Shown here: piece by piece, positions 32,784-40,920 of the stretch
How the letters are laid out: each line of letters starts with the position of its first letter
How positions within the stretch are numbered: position 1 is the first letter of the stretch
NCBI GenBank assembly: GCA_937129345.1
Contig: CAKZMZ010000489.1
Span: 1-41,640 of the forward strand
DNA from: an uncultured Thalassovita sp.
Lineage (GTDB): Bacteria; Bacteroidota; Bacteroidia; Cytophagales; Flammeovirgaceae
Length of the DNA: 41,640 bases
Direction: 5' to 3'
Translations under genes and position numbers: made by a program
Notes under the pieces: generated by a model
What the model saw: only the letters and a program-made list of their open reading frames with translations
Told to the model about the DNA's origin: nothing
Databases searched by the model: none

Positions 32784-34850
32784 TTATTGCTCTTTTTCTA
32801 TGAATACATTTGCGATCAAAGATTTTTTAGAATCGTTGATTTCTTCAAATAATGACATTTCTTTATCGCCAATAGCTTGGCCACCTTGCCTTACGGTAAT
32901 AACTGCATGAGCCAACGCAAGCCACTCTTCCCAATCGGCATTTAATAAGGCAGGTTTTGCAGAGATAACAAGGCAATGATACTGACCTAGTTTCTTCTGA
33001 AAGAACTTCTTCCATAAATCAGGCTCATAAGCCTCAAAAGGAGAGTTTTCATTATACCAATGCATTATTAAATGCTCTTGCTCATTGTTTGTTTGAGCAT
33101 CCTCTTCAAGGTTGAGATCCGCTTTATTACATTTCTCATACTCTTCTTCACTACCCGAAGCATTGATGTACATTACTTTACCAGGGAACTGGCTTAGGCT
33201 TTCTACCATCTGTTTATTAAAGCTGCTTTCCTTGTCTTTTTCTGAAAGTCCGATAATGACAATCACCCGCAGTTCTACAGGCAGGTCGACTATCTTTTTT
33301 CTCAAGCGCTTAATTTCTTGAGGTAGTTCCTTATCAGTATGTAAAACGATTGATGGATGTAATTTGGTAACATCCTCATAATGATTGGCCATGTATACTT
33401 TTTTATCAAGCAGTACAAAAGTGACAATACCCGCAGCAATAAGCACAAATGAGGCAACGAAAGCCCCCACGATCATAAATGCCCTTTTAGAACTCTCAGG
33501 CTCTCTTGGTAATATGGGAGGGGCAAAAGTACTTATTTGTACGTCGCCAGAGCCTTGCTCGATAGTCCTGACTAAGTTTAACTTGCTCAACAAAATTAAA
33601 TAGGATTCTTGTGCGGTATGTATCTCAGACATGAGTGTGCCAATACTCGACTCTAGTGGGGCAAATTTGGCGGCATAGGTATTTAATCTTTTTAGTTCGT
33701 TTTCCACAGCGGGAATCATAATGCTCTCCATCTCTTTATCTATCTCATAGCCAATAAAGCGCATCATTAATTCTTGTCTTGCTTGCGAAGGATCATACGG
33801 CACTTTTTGCACCATTTCTGAAATACTGCTTATAATCTCATTTTTTACTAAAGAGGCCTTTGCCTCCAACTCTTGCTTTTCAGTTGCTTTTCCCTCAAAA
33901 AATAGCAATTGGTTATTGAGGTTTTTTAGTGAATCTTTAAGAGATGCTATTTTTTTGTTGGCATCGTCGTTAAAATTGAGGTCTGAGGCATATTTTAGTT
34001 TCTGCTTAGAAGCTTCTGCTGCTTTGGTATGGGCTGCCAAAGTTTCTCGCAAGTGAGCCAGTTTTACCTCCATATTAACTATTTGGTTAACTATGGCTTT
34101 GGTGTGTTCAGGTAGATTTATAATATTATTTTCAATTTTAAAACCTTCAAGCTTTCTAATTTTTGTGTCTAAATCTGCTTTCGCTTTTTCTACTAATCCT
34201 TCCAGTCTTTCCCGATTGTTCTCGATTTTCTTTTTTGACACCCGTTGGTATTGTTCTGTAATGATTTCGAGATAGAGCTTGGCAATAAAAGCAGATTTAT
34301 AAGGGTTTTCGCTTTCTATTACGATATCTACATAATTGCTTTTGCCCACTCTGTACGCCTTTAACTGCCCTTTCATTTCTTTAATGCTAAACCTGTTATT
34401 TTCGAGAAGTACTGTAATGGCAATATCAAATGTATCTCTCAGATTTAGTAAGCTGTAATTTTTTCTAAGCTCTGAAATCCGTTCGTAAATTTTTGTGGTA
34501 TCTTCTACTAGGGTAGGGTCTTTCTCAAAGGTAAATTTATCATATTTGCCTTCCAGATGTTTCTTTAGAGCTTCTAGCCTGACCATTTCCATGGTCTTTA
34601 AAGAGTTGATTACTTCTATAAGATCATAAAAGAACATACTGGTTTCGTACTGCTTAAATTCTGTACCAGTCAAAGAAACCTCTCCTGAGGTAGGTAGGCT
34701 TACTTGCAGTGTCGCTTTTGATATGTATTTTCTTTCTTGATCTTTGGTAAGAAAAAATACTAGCGCAGCCGAGGCCAAAGGTATGGCTACGACCCAGATT
34801 TTAAATTTCCAGAATTTTCTGATTATGACCAGTATCTTATCTATCAGCAT
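32784..34850 (-). CDS. polysaccharide co-polymerase (Wzz/GumC-like) with degenerate kinase-like C-terminus
   Basis: 688 residues. The N-terminal membrane helix (WVVAIPLASAALVFFLT) leads into a periplasmic Wzz domain, then long coiled coils (about residues 195-440) and PPILPREPESSKRAF, the usual proline-rich entry to the second helix (MIVGAFVASFVLIAAGIVTF). The last 200 residues lie where BY-kinases have their ATPase. The expected Walker A loop is replaced by GLSEKDKESSFNK and the Walker A' strand reads VMYINAS, without the usual Asp. There is no C-terminal Tyr cluster. It probably sets chain length or links polymerase to export, without kinase activity. It sits between the half-TolC and a GT2 gene. 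Confidence 0.87.
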   Translation of the reverse strand: MLIDKILVIIRKFWKFKIWVVAIPLASAALVFFLTKDQERKYISKATLQVSLPTSGEVSLTGTEFKQYETSMFFYDLIEVINSLKTMEMVRLEALKKHLEGKYDKFTFEKDPTLVEDTTKIYERISELRKNYSLLNLRDTFDIAITVLLENNRFSIKEMKGQLKAYRVGKSNYVDIVIESENPYKSAFIAKLYLEIITEQYQRVSKKKIENNRERLEGLVEKAKADLDTKIRKLEGFKIENNIINLPEHTKAIVNQIVNMEVKLAHLRETLAAHTKAAEASKQKLKYASDLNFNDDANKKIASLKDSLKNLNNQLLFFEGKATEKQELEAKASLVKNEIISSISEMVQKVPYDPSQARQELMMRFIGYEIDKEMESIMIPAVENELKRLNTYAAKFAPLESSIGTLMSEIHTAQESYLILLSKLNLVRTIEQGSGDVQISTFAPPILPREPESSKRAFMIVGAFVASFVLIAAGIVTFVLLDKKVYMANHYEDVTKLHPSIVLHTDKELPQEIKRLRKKIVDLPVELRVIVIIGLSEKDKESSFNKQMVESLSQFPGKVMYINASGSEEEYEKCNKADLNLEEDAQTNNEQEHLIMHWYNENSPFEAYEPDLWKKFFQKKLGQYHCLVISAKPALLNADWEEWLALAHAVITVRQGGQAIGDKEMSLFEEINDSKKSLIANVFIEKEQ

Positions 34851-34866
34851 AATGCTCTTTCTTTCT

Positions 34867-35529
34867 CTACTTGGTTATAATGCTTAATTCTGCTTTAAAT
34901 TTTTCTATATTGAGCTCGTGTTTGATAATGGTTTCTTTTGTGAGTTGCAGGGCGTTTTGCACTTTTAAAAAATCCTCTAGCTTGGCCTCGTTTCGCTCAA
35001 ACTTTTCTCTTATCAGCTCGAAAGACTGTTCTTGTGATACCAAAAGGTTTTTAGCAAGGGCAGCTTGTCTTTTGGCTTGAACATATTCATAATATTTAAG
35101 CGTAACCCATTGCTCGATGTCATTCATGGTACCAAGCTTGTTCTCTTCGGTCCTTTTTACTTCTTCGCGAGCAATTTTTATTCTTTGCGGGGTAGTAGCT
35201 AGTTTATGCAGGCTCAACCTCAAACTACCGCCTACTTGTGGTAATACATTGCCAGAATATATGGTCTGCTCATTGTCTTGTCCTACTTGCTGCTCTAGTG
35301 AAAAGAATTGGAGTCCTACATCGATTCCCGAAATCCAGCTTAGTTTTTCTATGTAAAGTTGCTGTTCCTGCTGTTTTATTTTTTCGTTAATGTTCTTAAT
35401 TACATGTGAGTTGGTTAAAGCTAGGTCAATCAATGAATCTAACTCAGCTTTTTCTGAAACCAAAAGTTGTCCTTTTGATACGCCCAAGCCCACACATACT
35501 ATAAAAGAAAGAGTGAGTATTGATTTCAT
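34867..35529 (-). CDS. half-length TolC-like outer-membrane efflux protein
   Basis: 220 residues with a signal peptide (MKSILTLSFIVCVGLGVSKG). The mature part shows one outer-membrane efflux (OEP) repeat: LDSLIDLALTNSHVIKNINE, amphipathic helices and a short beta-rich segment (SGNVLPQVGGSLRLSLHKLA), then a long helix through EQSFELIREKFERNEAKLED. Full TolC proteins have two repeats and about 420 or more residues, so this is half the usual length with no sign of a frameshift. It may assemble as a hexamer to make a TolC-like tube or serve as a periplasmic adaptor. It lies between a GT2 gene and the PCP gene and could be part of an EPS exporter. Confidence 0.8.
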   Translation of the reverse strand: MKSILTLSFIVCVGLGVSKGQLLVSEKAELDSLIDLALTNSHVIKNINEKIKQQEQQLYIEKLSWISGIDVGLQFFSLEQQVGQDNEQTIYSGNVLPQVGGSLRLSLHKLATTPQRIKIAREEVKRTEENKLGTMNDIEQWVTLKYYEYVQAKRQAALAKNLLVSQEQSFELIREKFERNEAKLEDFLKVQNALQLTKETIIKHELNIEKFKAELSIITK

Positions 35530-35554
35530 GTAATTATTCTTTGGTTATATAAAG

Positions 35555-36493
35555 TTACGCAGCTAGTTTGCTCGTATTATTTTTTGTTTGCTGTTGATAA
35601 ATTTCTTTGTAATGCTTATTGGCTTTTGCGAACCTCGGATATTTTAAAATCAAGTCTACCCACCAAGAAAGGCTTATCAATAATCCTTTCAGTAATAAGA
35701 CGGGCCTGTTGATGTATTTGAATCTTGATTTGAACAAAAGCATTTGATGTTTTATGAAAACCTCTTTATAAATGGTTTTCCAAGGGGAGTCATTGCGCCA
35801 TAATTTGTATAGAGTTGGATCCTTGTGGAATAGCATGAACTCACTTTCTAGGATTTTCATGCGAGAAAGAGATTTCTTTAACGTGGTCAATCTAGGTGGA
35901 TGATGGATGATCATTTCTGGTACAAAAGTGATTTCTCCTTCTTTGCGCATTCTCCAAGCTAGGTCAGCATCTTCATTATGGGCAAAAGGAAAACCTTCGT
36001 CAAAAATGCCTATTTTGAGCAGGCTTTCTCTAAGAAACGCGGCATTGCAAGTCGGTACTGCCGGATGCCCATGCAGGTTTTCTATTTGATGTGTTAAAGG
36101 ATGCACTTTAGAAGGGTCTGTAGTTGTTTTTCCTTGGAGTCCTACCAAATTGCCTTTATTGAGATTTTGATAAATCACTTCTAGCCAATCACCACTGGCA
36201 ATGCAATCATCATCTGTAAAAGCGATGATTTTACCTTTTGCATGCTTAACGCCAGCGTTTCTTGCTTTAGCAGGGTTGCCTTTGGGCAATTTCAACCACG
36301 TTAAGTTTTTAATTTTAGATTTAAACCCTTCGAGTATTTCAAAGGTATTGTCAGTACAGCCGTCGCAAGCTATAATAACTTCAAACCTAGAAGGAGCATA
36401 GGTTTGCTTCTCAAAACTCTTGAGCAGTTCTTGAAGTAAATCGCTTCTGTTATGAGTAGCTGCTACTATTGAAATATCTATTGTTTCTCGCAT
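35555..36493 (-). CDS. family 2 glycosyltransferase
   Basis: 312 residues, mostly soluble. Motifs: ISIVAATHNRSDLLQELLKS, VIIACDGCTDNT, IIAFTDDDCIASGDWLE, TCNAAFLRESLLKIGIFDEG, FAHNEDADLAWRMRKEGE. This is a standard inverting GT-A enzyme adding a sugar to the lipid-linked repeat. The donor is unknown. It lies 10 bases after the flippase gene and 25 bases before the half-TolC gene in the same transcript. Confidence 0.88.
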   Translation of the reverse strand: MRETIDISIVAATHNRSDLLQELLKSFEKQTYAPSRFEVIIACDGCTDNTFEILEGFKSKIKNLTWLKLPKGNPAKARNAGVKHAKGKIIAFTDDDCIASGDWLEVIYQNLNKGNLVGLQGKTTTDPSKVHPLTHQIENLHGHPAVPTCNAAFLRESLLKIGIFDEGFPFAHNEDADLAWRMRKEGEITFVPEMIIHHPPRLTTLKKSLSRMKILESEFMLFHKDPTLYKLWRNDSPWKTIYKEVFIKHQMLLFKSRFKYINRPVLLLKGLLISLSWWVDLILKYPRFAKANKHYKEIYQQQTKNNTSKLAA

Positions 36494-36503
36494 CTTTAAT
36501 ACC

Positions 36504-37793
36504 TTATTTAGCTTTTAAAAAAGCGGCTTTCAATTCTTGAGAACTTTGTAAGCCGACTTTTAATATATTTCCCCAAGAAATGTTTAAATGTGTTTTTAAT
36601 AGTTTATCGGTATAGATAAAACCCCAAATCTCTACGAGAATTATGCTGTAGACCCCGCCCCAAATTCCGAAAAAGTGCAATCCGATTACAGTTAAGGTAA
36701 TTTTAATGGCACTGCTGATCAGTACTACTTTGGCAGTCAACATGGGCTTGTTAAGTGCATGGCAAATCGTTCCATAGATACCTCCCAAAGGTGCAGCAAA
36801 GGCGTTTACACAAAGTAAAAGACTTATCAAAGGCAAGGCTTCTACAAAGTTTTCGCCGTGTAGATAAGGGAACCAATAAGGAGCTGTAATCGCAAAGAAC
36901 ACAAGTGCAGTTCCAAATAAAGCCCAAATGCCCATGAGCGTTTGGCCTAAGAGTTTCTTCATGGCTTCTGTGTCTTCATTGCCCAATTGATGTGCTTTGG
37001 CATTGACTAAAGCTTGTATGCTACCGTTTGGTAGCAACAGCAACTGAGCATACCTTGCAGCCAAGCCAAGCCAAGCTACTTCAGAAAAGGTAAGCAATAG
37101 GCCTCCAATTAATACCTCTGCGCGAGAGGCAAGACTTCCTGTTGTTTCTCGGAGCAGTCCAAATCCAGCATAGGGTTTTATCAATTGTATGTGAGTCTGA
37201 TTTATGCTAGCTTTCAGTATCAAATTAAAAGCTCTATAGTTTATGAATGGGAGCAAGGCCAAAAATCTAATTCCCCCTAGGGCTAGTGTGAGGGTTCTTA
37301 AATCGATTTGCTGCAAATAACCATAAAGCAAAGTGCCACCCAGCAAGAAAACCACTGTACCTTGTGTATTTACTAGGTTTTTAGTTTTTAGTGTACCTTG
37401 CCACAAAAACATTTGCCACCTAAACAGGGATGTAGTAATTGAATAAAATACGTAAACAAGAAACCACTGCTTGTAATCTGCACCCATAAATGGACTGATC
37501 AATAGCAAAATCATAAAGACCGAAAGCTCAATGGCAACTGTAATTAGTAGGTTTAATTTCCTATGGCTCAGCTGATTTTTGATAAAGCCATTACAGGCGT
37601 ATTTTACCAAAGCGGTTTGGGTGATTCCTTCTCTTATTTTAGCTTGAACTGCCACCATAGCCATAACCCACATCCATTTACCAGCTTCATTTGTGCTGTA
37701 TTGCAAAGTAGCATAGCTTGTTAGGCCAAAACCCACGGCAAATTCCAATATGTTCACTACAAGCGTATGTGATATTTTTTTTGCTGAAATCAT
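36504..37793 (-). CDS. polysaccharide flippase-like membrane protein (Wzx/MOP superfamily)
   Basis: 429 residues with about 12 hydrophobic segments throughout. The N-terminus (LEFAVGFGLTSYATLQYSTN, EAGKWMWVMAMVAVQAKIRE) and the later LLLCVNAFAAPLGGIYGTIC and LTVIGLHFFGIWGGVYSIIL fit the MOP superfamily, which moves undecaprenyl-linked repeats across the inner membrane. Similarity by eye is weaker than for the transferases, but size, topology and position in the EPS locus support it. It opens a transcription unit immediately downstream of a hairpin terminator. Confidence 0.78.
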   Translation of the reverse strand: MISAKKISHTLVVNILEFAVGFGLTSYATLQYSTNEAGKWMWVMAMVAVQAKIREGITQTALVKYACNGFIKNQLSHRKLNLLITVAIELSVFMILLLISPFMGADYKQWFLVYVFYSITTSLFRWQMFLWQGTLKTKNLVNTQGTVVFLLGGTLLYGYLQQIDLRTLTLALGGIRFLALLPFINYRAFNLILKASINQTHIQLIKPYAGFGLLRETTGSLASRAEVLIGGLLLTFSEVAWLGLAARYAQLLLLPNGSIQALVNAKAHQLGNEDTEAMKKLLGQTLMGIWALFGTALVFFAITAPYWFPYLHGENFVEALPLISLLLCVNAFAAPLGGIYGTICHALNKPMLTAKVVLISSAIKITLTVIGLHFFGIWGGVYSIILVEIWGFIYTDKLLKTHLNISWGNILKVGLQSSQELKAAFLKAK

Positions 37794-37880
37794 AAAATGC
37801 TACTTTTATAAAAGTGCCGAGTTATCAGAGTCAAATATTGTTCAAAATATCAAGTAGCTGAAAATCAAGTTTTTATGTGG

Positions 37881-37933
37881 GGTAAAATTCTATAAAATAG
37901 AGATTTTCTATTTTATAGAATAAAATTTTTACC
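37881..37933 (-). terminator. long hairpin after the methyltransferase gene
   Basis: TTCTATAAAATAGA (37888-37901) and TCTATTTTATAGAA (37907-37920) form a 14-bp perfect stem with a five-base loop. Outer arms GGTAAAA (37881-37887) and TTTTACC (37927-37933) could extend it past a six-base bulge. It starts just downstream of the minus-strand stop (37931-37929) and divides the EPS locus into two transcription units. The following 87 bases probably hold the promoter of the flippase unit. Confidence 0.7.
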
Positions 37934-38714
37934 GACTAGCGGGAATTCCTAGACCGATTTTTTCGTCGATTCTACTGCTCTTAGAACCTTTAAATTTATT
38001 GGTGATAAAAGAAGTGCTCACCTCAAACAAGGCTTTGCTAAAAGCCAAGGCTTCTTGTAAAATGCCTTTTTCTGGGAAAGTCTGTAAAATCATCTCGGGC
38101 ATCCACCTGCCGTCTTTTGTCATTGGTAAGCTTTCTAGAGCAGGATTTACCTCGAAATCTATACTGTCTTGCCACTCATACCTTAGTGTGAGAAGGTTGC
38201 CGTGGGTTTTCATGAGTGTTTTATAGGCCAAAGAGTTTTTGGGGAGATGGTATAAAAAAACATCGCCCGCATCCATAGTGGGTTTATTCATGCCAATTTT
38301 GGCTTTTTCGCATACCACTATTTTTTCATCTTGTTCTATAGAAACCCAAGTATGCGAAGCTTTAGGTGCTAAATATTCGCCCATAAGCGAGGGAACTTCC
38401 AAATAGCCTCTTTTAGCAACGCGGGTCATTTCGGTAAGAAAGGCGGCAGGATCTTCTACATGCTCAAGCACATGGCAGCAAATAACATAATCAAACGCTT
38501 TATCCTTAAAGGGTAAATTGGCTCCGTCTGCCTCAATAAATTCTTGATGCGACAAAACATGCAGATTTCCACTACGGTGGCCGTCTTCATTTACATATTT
38601 ATCTACCACTACATTGGCTCTTGGGTGTGGGTTATGTCCTCCGCCAATCTCTAAAACCCTTTCGCCTTTTTTGATAGATAATTTGAATCTGGATGTTGGA
38701 TTAGATATTTTCAT
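37929..38714 (-). CDS. class I SAM-dependent methyltransferase of the EPS locus
   Basis: 261 residues. Motif I is VLEIGGGHNPHPRANVVVDK, and the later core has FIEADGANLPFKDKAFDYVI, CCHVLEHVEDPAAFLTEMTR and GYLEVPSLMGEYLAP, as in Methyltransf_11-type enzymes. The 100-residue C-terminal part is less conserved. In this setting it may methylate a sugar, a nucleotide-sugar precursor or the growing chain; the sequence does not tell which. It is the last gene of the rightmost EPS unit and is followed by a strong hairpin. Confidence 0.82.
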   Translation of the reverse strand: MKISNPTSRFKLSIKKGERVLEIGGGHNPHPRANVVVDKYVNEDGHRSGNLHVLSHQEFIEADGANLPFKDKAFDYVICCHVLEHVEDPAAFLTEMTRVAKRGYLEVPSLMGEYLAPKASHTWVSIEQDEKIVVCEKAKIGMNKPTMDAGDVFLYHLPKNSLAYKTLMKTHGNLLTLRYEWQDSIDFEVNPALESLPMTKDGRWMPEMILQTFPEKGILQEALAFSKALFEVSTSFITNKFKGSKSSRIDEKIGLGIPASR

Positions 38715-38747
38715 AGTATGGTTGATTAAAGTGAATTCTATTGGTTT

Positions 38748-39815
38748 TTAAGCTCTGTAAATTTCAAGCATCTGACTTGCTGTTTTTTGCCATGAAAAGC
38801 TCTTTGCATTTTCTATGGCCTCTTTTTCTAGTCGGGTTTTTAACGTATTATCTTGGGCTATTTTTATTACAGCATCTGCTAAAGCAGCAGGTTCAGGTGC
38901 TGAAAGTAAGGCACCTTTGGGCAAAATTTCAGCTAAAGAACCTGTGTCAGATGAGACTACTGCTGTTCCACAGGCCATGGCTTCCAAGGGGGGGAAACCA
39001 AAACCTTCATACAGACTAGGATAAAGAAAAACATCTGCTTCGCTCAAAAAGGTTTGTAACTGACTGTCTGGAATAAAGCCTTTAAAATGGATGTTTGCTT
39101 CTAAGCCATATTTTTTGGTAAGTTCAGGAAGTACGGTGTGATGTGCCACACCGCTACCAATTTCCATATCAAACTCAAAACCTCTTTGTTTTAACTCTCT
39201 TGCAGTTTCTATCAGCGCTACGGCATTTTTATGTACAGCGCCAAGCCCGCCTATATACCTGATATTAAATCTTTTATGTATTTTTTTCTCTTCTGAAGGA
39301 AAAAGCATTTCGTGGTCGATACCATTGTAAACTACTTCTATTTTATTTTCATTGATGTTAGCTTTTTCTATCAAATCTTTTTTAGAAGTATGCGAAACCG
39401 TAACAATTACATCAGCTTCTTTTGCTGATTTTTTTAAATGGTAATTAAAAGCACTGGTTTCCCACCAATGATCATGTGGATAGAGCAAAGGAATGGTATC
39501 ATGAATAGTGACAACTTTTTTCTTCTTTTTACCTTTACCAGACCAAATCAGTGCTGAAAAAGCATCTATGTTGTCGGCATGCCAAACCGTACTATCGGTA
39601 TGCTGAATCGCATTTTTAAGATAGTAAGGTGCAACCAAGTGTTTGAGGTTTTTAAATGAGCGATGTTTATAGGCATGGATAAAAGGGGCATTCCCTTCGT
39701 TTTTTCTATACAATTTAAGTTGATTGTGCTTTTGATGCACGGTAGCAGCCAGTTGTTCGGTATACCTACCAATACCACAATTGCTAGTTAAACACGATAT
39801 AATTGTAATGTCCAT
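38748..39815 (-). CDS. GT4 family glycosyltransferase
   Basis: 355 residues, GT-B fold. N-terminal: SCLTSNCGIGRYTEQLAATV and VVTIHDTIPLLYPHDHWWE. C-terminal: NIRYIGGLGAVHKNAVALIE, IHFKGFIPDSQLQTFLSEAD, VFLYPSLYEGFGFPPLEAMA and CGTAVVSSDTGSLAEI, with the retaining-type E-x7-E motif. It is likely a mannosyl-, rhamnosyl- or similar transferase. It begins seven bases after the end of another GT4 gene, so they may be duplicates that diverged. Confidence 0.9.
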   Translation of the reverse strand: MDITIISCLTSNCGIGRYTEQLAATVHQKHNQLKLYRKNEGNAPFIHAYKHRSFKNLKHLVAPYYLKNAIQHTDSTVWHADNIDAFSALIWSGKGKKKKKVVTIHDTIPLLYPHDHWWETSAFNYHLKKSAKEADVIVTVSHTSKKDLIEKANINENKIEVVYNGIDHEMLFPSEEKKIHKRFNIRYIGGLGAVHKNAVALIETARELKQRGFEFDMEIGSGVAHHTVLPELTKKYGLEANIHFKGFIPDSQLQTFLSEADVFLYPSLYEGFGFPPLEAMACGTAVVSSDTGSLAEILPKGALLSAPEPAALADAVIKIAQDNTLKTRLEKEAIENAKSFSWQKTASQMLEIYRA

Positions 39816-39822
39816 ATTGATT

Positions 39823-40920
39823 TTAAGCGATGAGTTGATAAACCTCTTCTGTCTGTTTTGCCGTACTTCGCCAGTTATAACGGGTAACCCAGTTTTGTCC
39901 TTTATTTTTTAAATTTTCTAGCCGATTATTGTCATTTATTAACGCTTCTATTTTGGATTTTAGGTCGTCTAAATCATAATCGAATAATTCGGCACCTCCA
40001 CCAGATACTTCCAAAAGGGACCCTCCCTTGGCACTCAGCACGGGTACGCCACAAGCCATGGCCTCTAGTGGGGCAAAGCCAAATCCTTCGTATTCCGAAG
40101 GAAATACCATTAAATTGCCTTGTTTGTAAAAATTAGGCATATCTTCGTCGAGCAAGTAGCCTGTAAAATGTATGTTATTGATTTTAAGTGATTTTGCATA
40201 GGCTGGATAAGGCGTACGCTCTGGAAAAGCTCCGGCAATTTTTAATTGCAAGAAAGGATACTTTTGTTCTAGTACTGCATACGCTTCTAACAGCAGCTTG
40301 AGGTTTTTCCTCGGTCCCAAACCTCCTGCGTAAACAATGGTAAATCTATCTTGATCAGGCTTTACATCTTCAGTATTGGTATTGAATCTTTGGAAATCTA
40401 CGCCGTTATGAATGGCAAAAACCTGGGTTTCAGGAATTTTTCCATATTCAATGGCATCTTTTCTCGCATTTTCTGATACAGTGATAATGGGTACGCCTAA
40501 TTTTATAAATCTTTTAATGGTCCAAGCATAGTAATCGTTGTAGTATCCTGCCTTTTCCTTTACATGAAGTAATGATACATCGTGCATGGTTACTACAAAT
40601 TTTTTCTTTACGTAAGAAACTGCCAAACCCGATAAAAACCAATGGGCATGAAATACCGCCTTTTTGCTTGTAAAAAGTAGTTTTCTACTCAAAAAAGCAG
40701 GTAAAATGTAGGGATGTAAACTGCCCAAAGAACGATAAGATATGGGCGTAACCCAATCTTGCCGATCTATCATATTATCGTGATAACCTTTTTTAGAAGG
40801 CTTATATAGGTGCACTTGCTTGCCTTCTTGCTGCAAATGTGTACTCAAGTGATAGCCATACTGGCCAATACCTGACAGAAAATGCTGACAACTCACCATG
40901 TTGATTTCCTTATTTTTCAT
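39823..40920 (-). CDS. GT4 family glycosyltransferase
   Basis: 365 residues, GT-B fold, clearly related to the next gene downstream. Motifs: QHFLSGIGQYGYHLSTHLQQ, VVTMHDVSLLHVKEK, FTIVYAGGLGPRKNLKLLLE, IHFTGYLLDEDMPNFYKQGN, LMVFPSEYEGFGFAPLEAMA, CGVPVLSAKGGSLLEVSGGG. It has the retaining GT4 catalytic Glu pair. Its start codon region overlaps the end of the polymerase gene by 11 bases, so translation is coupled. Confidence 0.9.
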   Translation of the reverse strand: MKNKEINMVSCQHFLSGIGQYGYHLSTHLQQEGKQVHLYKPSKKGYHDNMIDRQDWVTPISYRSLGSLHPYILPAFLSRKLLFTSKKAVFHAHWFLSGLAVSYVKKKFVVTMHDVSLLHVKEKAGYYNDYYAWTIKRFIKLGVPIITVSENARKDAIEYGKIPETQVFAIHNGVDFQRFNTNTEDVKPDQDRFTIVYAGGLGPRKNLKLLLEAYAVLEQKYPFLQLKIAGAFPERTPYPAYAKSLKINNIHFTGYLLDEDMPNFYKQGNLMVFPSEYEGFGFAPLEAMACGVPVLSAKGGSLLEVSGGGAELFDYDLDDLKSKIEALINDNNRLENLKNKGQNWVTRYNWRSTAKQTEEVYQLIA

